Shown: in pieces, positions 61,887 to 64,000 of the stretch
How positions within the stretch are numbered: position 1 is the first letter of the stretch
How the letters are laid out: each line of letters opens with the position of its first letter
NCBI GenBank assembly: GCA_964439935.1
Contig: CAYTPW010000008.1
Coordinates: forward strand, 1 to 64,000
Source: JABMQW01 sp964439935
GTDB lineage: Bacteria > Fidelibacterota > Marinisomatia > Marinisomatales > TCS56
Length of the DNA stretch: 64,000 nt
Direction: 5' to 3'
Program-made: the position numbers and the translations under genes
Notes under the pieces: model-generated
The model's input: the letters and a program-made list of their open reading frames with translations, nothing else
Databases searched by the model: none
What the model was told of the DNA's origin: nothing

Positions 61887-62497
61887 TTTACTAATTTGGA
61901 CCCTAGATCGGCAGTACTTTCGTTTGCACTGGCATTTTGACTGCGTTGTAATGCGCGAAGGTAGGCCACAATGGCCCAGCGATCATCCACTGGAATCTGA
62001 TGATCATAGGGCGGCATGTTACGGACACCATTAGTAATTACATGAAAGAGGTAGCCATCTTCCACCTGACGGATACGTTCATCATGAATTGAAGTGGGTG
62101 GAATCGGATACTTGTATTGCATGATGATCCCTTTACCATCACCGACCCGGCTATGGCAGGGTGCACAATATATATTATATCGCTCCTGACCGCGCAGATG
62201 TAATTCCTTGGTAGTAAGTCGGGGATTAATTGCAACATAGGTCTCAGGACCGGTTTTACCCGTATAATATTCCTGGTTCTCTCTCAGCTCTCCCATAGCA
62301 ACAGTGCCCGCGACAGGCTGACGCATCGTCGATCCATCAGCGAAAAATTTACTTTCCCGGAATGGTTTGTATTTCTGCTGTGTATCCATATTAGGATTCA
62401 GATGCACTGGTGGATTTTCGGAAGTTCGTCCCCTTCCGCAACTTATCAGGATGGTGGCAATCAGGACACTAAAGCCAATTTGAATCAGGCTCTTCAC
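61883..62497 (-). CDS. actE: Alternative complex III mono-heme cytochrome c lipoprotein ActE
   Basis: The GTG at 62497 gives a perfect lipoprotein signal (SLIQIGFSVLIATILISC, Cys20), so it is preferred to the ATG at 62539, which lies inside actD. The protein is about 204 residues with one heme site, CAPCH (Cys111 and Cys114 in this numbering), and a MPPYDHQI region as likely Met ligand. It belongs to the cytochrome c subunits of Act complexes and hands electrons towards the cbb3 oxidase. Confidence 0.88.
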   Translation of the reverse strand: MKSLIQIGFSVLIATILISCGRGRTSENPPVHLNPNMDTQQKYKPFRESKFFADGSTMRQPVAGTVAMGELRENQEYYTGKTGPETYVAINPRLTTKELHLRGQERYNIYCAPCHSRVGDGKGIIMQYKYPIPPTSIHDERIRQVEDGYLFHVITNGVRNMPPYDHQIPVDDRWAIVAYLRALQRSQNASANESTADLGSKLVK

Positions 62498-62501
62498 GTA
62501 A

Positions 62502-63062
62502 CTAATCTTCCCCTTCCAGTAATTCAATATTGATACCACCGATTTCCGTTAAAAATGCAGCGGTTTGGCGTTGATCAAAATATCCATCGGCAGCTTCGAT
62601 GCTGATGAAGAATCCATTGTTAGAAGCTATCTTGAAATTCTTGGAAAAAAATAACGGATGGTGCAGGCGAGGTAATCGATTGAAATGGAACATGCCAAAT
62701 ACAGCTGCGAAAGCGCCGAACAAAACCATCAATGCGAAAGTAACAATCGTAAATGCTTGCCAGCTGAATAGGGGCTTGCCGGATACAGTAATTGGGTATT
62801 CGATGGTTGCTGTCCAGCCTTGCAGTAATAATCCGCTGATCGCACCGGTGGCACAAAAAATAGCCACCACAAATCCCAGCTTGCTGCGTTTCATTCCCAT
62901 GGCCCTGTCCATACCATGGATTGGGAAGGGTGAATGACAGTCGAATAATTGATAGCCAGCATCACGGACTTTTCCAGCGGCCTCAATTAAAGTACCGGGA
63001 TTGGCGAATTCCGCCAGTATTCCGTGAATTGTTTTCCGGGCCATTTTATTTGTTCTCTGCAT
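62502..63062 (-). CDS. actD: Alternative complex III membrane subunit ActD (DUF3341)
   Basis: The 186-residue protein has two membrane helices (FVVAIFCATGAISGLLLQGW and FTIVTFALMVLFGAFAAVFG) and the DUF3341 pattern (ILAEFANPGTLIEAAGKVRD, DCHSPFPIHGMD, FHFNRLPRLHHPLF). ATG 63062 overlaps actC by 17 bp; ATG 63044 just after the actC stop is an alternative start. Confidence 0.9.
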   Translation of the reverse strand: MQRTNKMARKTIHGILAEFANPGTLIEAAGKVRDAGYQLFDCHSPFPIHGMDRAMGMKRSKLGFVVAIFCATGAISGLLLQGWTATIEYPITVSGKPLFSWQAFTIVTFALMVLFGAFAAVFGMFHFNRLPRLHHPLFFSKNFKIASNNGFFISIEAADGYFDQRQTAAFLTEIGGINIELLEGED

Positions 63063-64000
63063 GGTAATGGTGAGGATCAGCCTGAGGCAGTACCCCTTTG
63101 ACCTCAGACATTGAGATCATTGGTAAAAATCGCAGGAATAATAAGAAGAGTGTAAAGAATAAACCGAAAGTGCCTATGAACGTCGCAATATCAAAAAATG
63201 TTGGTGAATAATAATCCCAACTGGATGGTAGAAAATCACGTGAGAGTGACGAGACGGTAATCACGAACCGTTCAAACCACATGCCAATATTGATCAGGAT
63301 CGAGGCCACAAACATAACTGGCACACTGGTGCGTAATTTTTTTGACCAGAATAACTGGGGAACAATCACATTACAGGAGATCATGGTCCAGTAGGCCCAG
63401 GCATAGGGTCCAAAAGCGCGATTGATAAATGCGAAACTTTCATAATTATTGCCGCTGTACCAGGCGATGAAAAATTCCATGGCGTAGGAATAGCCAACGA
63501 TTGATCCGGTGACAAGCATGATTTTATTCATGTTCTCCAGGTGGCGGATCGTGATGAAATGCTCTAATGCAAAAATTTTACGGGCGATTAATGCCAGCGT
63601 CATGACCATGGCAAAACCGGAAAAAATCGCTCCGGCCACAAAATAGGGCGGAAAGATGGTTGTGTGCCAGCCGGGAATCATACTGGTGGCAAAGTCAGTG
63701 CTGACGACTGAATGAACAGATAACACCAGCGGTGTTGAAAGTCCAGCCAGCAGCAAGTAAGCCAGTTCATAATGCTGCCATTGCCGGTTTCCACCGCGCC
63801 AGCCCAGCGCCAATGTTCCGAAAACAATTTTACGGATTTTTGATTTAGCCCGATCACGTAAAGTGGCCAGATCGGGGATCAGTCCCGTAAACCAGAATAG
63901 CAGGGAAACAGTAAAATAAGTTCCAACTGCGAAAAAATCCCACAGCAGCGGACTGCGGAAATTGGGCCACATTCCCATTTGGTTTGGAACCGGGAAGAAC
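63046..64000 (-). CDS. actC: Alternative complex III NrfD-like subunit ActC, 5' end cut by window edge
   Basis: The visible 318 residues continue in frame to the window end (FFPVPNQMGMWPNF), so the ATG at 63978 is internal and the true start lies outside. It is an NrfD/PsrC-type polytopic quinone-interacting subunit (SPLLWDFFAVGTYFTVSLLF, LVLSVHSVVSTDFATSMIPG, WFERFVI). The upstream actA (multiheme cytochrome) and actB (Fe-S protein) are expected beyond the edge. Confidence 0.9.
   Translation of the reverse strand, partial: FFPVPNQMGMWPNFRSPLLWDFFAVGTYFTVSLLFWFTGLIPDLATLRDRAKSKIRKIVFGTLALGWRGGNRQWQHYELAYLLLAGLSTPLVLSVHSVVSTDFATSMIPGWHTTIFPPYFVAGAIFSGFAMVMTLALIARKIFALEHFITIRHLENMNKIMLVTGSIVGYSYAMEFFIAWYSGNNYESFAFINRAFGPYAWAYWTMISCNVIVPQLFWSKKLRTSVPVMFVASILINIGMWFERFVITVSSLSRDFLPSSWDYYSPTFFDIATFIGTFGLFFTLFLLFLRFLPMISMSEVKGVLPQADPHHYHAENK

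Noticed and set aside
62498..62539. ATG 62539 as the actE start
   Set aside because: It lies inside actD and puts 14 extra residues before a perfect lipoprotein signal that begins at GTG 62497.
1..64000. General reassignment of TGA (to Trp or Gly) in this genome
   Set aside because: Many intact genes end in TGA (flgI, flgL, the hddC-like gene, ccoG), and reading those as sense would run genes into each other. TGG is used for Trp, including right before both Sec codons.
1..64000. CRISPR array, prophage, transposon or integron
   Set aside because: No regularly spaced repeats, transposase, integrase or phage structural genes were seen; all genes belong to coherent chromosomal operons.

Overview
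The window reads as a chromosomal segment of a flagellated, diderm, aerobically or microaerobically respiring bacterium of the FCB superphylum (Marinimicrobia-, Calditrichota- or KSB1-like; the exact phylum cannot be settled by reading). The main clues are type IX secretion (Por)-type C-terminal sorting domains (YPNPFNS motif) on two exported proteins, a fused cbb3 oxidase CcoNO, an alternative complex III (Act) cluster, and FlgH/FlgI L- and P-ring genes. No transposase, integrase, CRISPR array, rRNA or convincing tRNA was seen.

Layout. (1) 1-8.05 kb: a flagellar rod/ring/hook operon, flgF-flgG-flgA-flgH-flgI-flgJ-flgN-flgK-flgL-fliW-csrA, behind a textbook sigma-54 promoter (102-117). (2) 8.2-31.6 kb: a long co-directional glycan operon that follows csrA. 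It holds TPR proteins, a TPR-glycosyltransferase fusion, an asparagine synthase, a sulfotransferase, many GT4-like glycosyltransferases, methyltransferases, four SDR sugar epimerase/dehydratases, an HddC-like nucleotidyltransferase with an HddA-like kinase (suggesting a GDP-activated heptose-type sugar), and a giant membrane-GT2-TPR fusion. Its place behind fliW-csrA suggests flagellin or surface glycosylation. (3) 31.9-47.1 kb: regulation and cell organisation, with a cyclic-nucleotide-binding protein, a degenerate and an intact GT2/TPR protein, four large hybrid sensor kinases, a FlhG/MinD-like ATPase overlapping an M23 peptidase, and a Cys-rich conserved hypothetical. (4) 47.3-50.1 kb, minus strand: two adjacent exported thioredoxin-fold genes. 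In each, an in-frame TGA sits exactly at the first Cys position of the WCxxC motif (W-TGA-P-V-C and W-TGA-I-F-C), the frame stays open to a T9SS sorting tail, and a SECIS-like hairpin lies just downstream. I read both as selenoproteins; conventional gene calling would split each into two pieces. (5) 50.3-60.4 kb: an M64 metallopeptidase, then a complete cbb3 oxidase cluster with assembly factors (DsbD_2/SafE-like, ccoI, ccoS, ccoNO, ccoQ, ccoP, ccoG, ccoH). ccoG has no canonical start codon. (6) 60.7-64 kb, minus strand: alternative complex III genes actF-actE-actD-actC, cut by the window edge.

Together, regions 5 and 6 form a quinol-to-oxygen electron transfer chain (ACIII, then cytochrome c, then cbb3). 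Regions 1 to 3 combine flagellar assembly, its post-transcriptional control (FliW/CsrA), likely glycosylation and signalling. The most notable finding is the tandem pair of Sec-containing, T9SS-exported redox proteins, one of them a beta-propeller/redoxin chimera.
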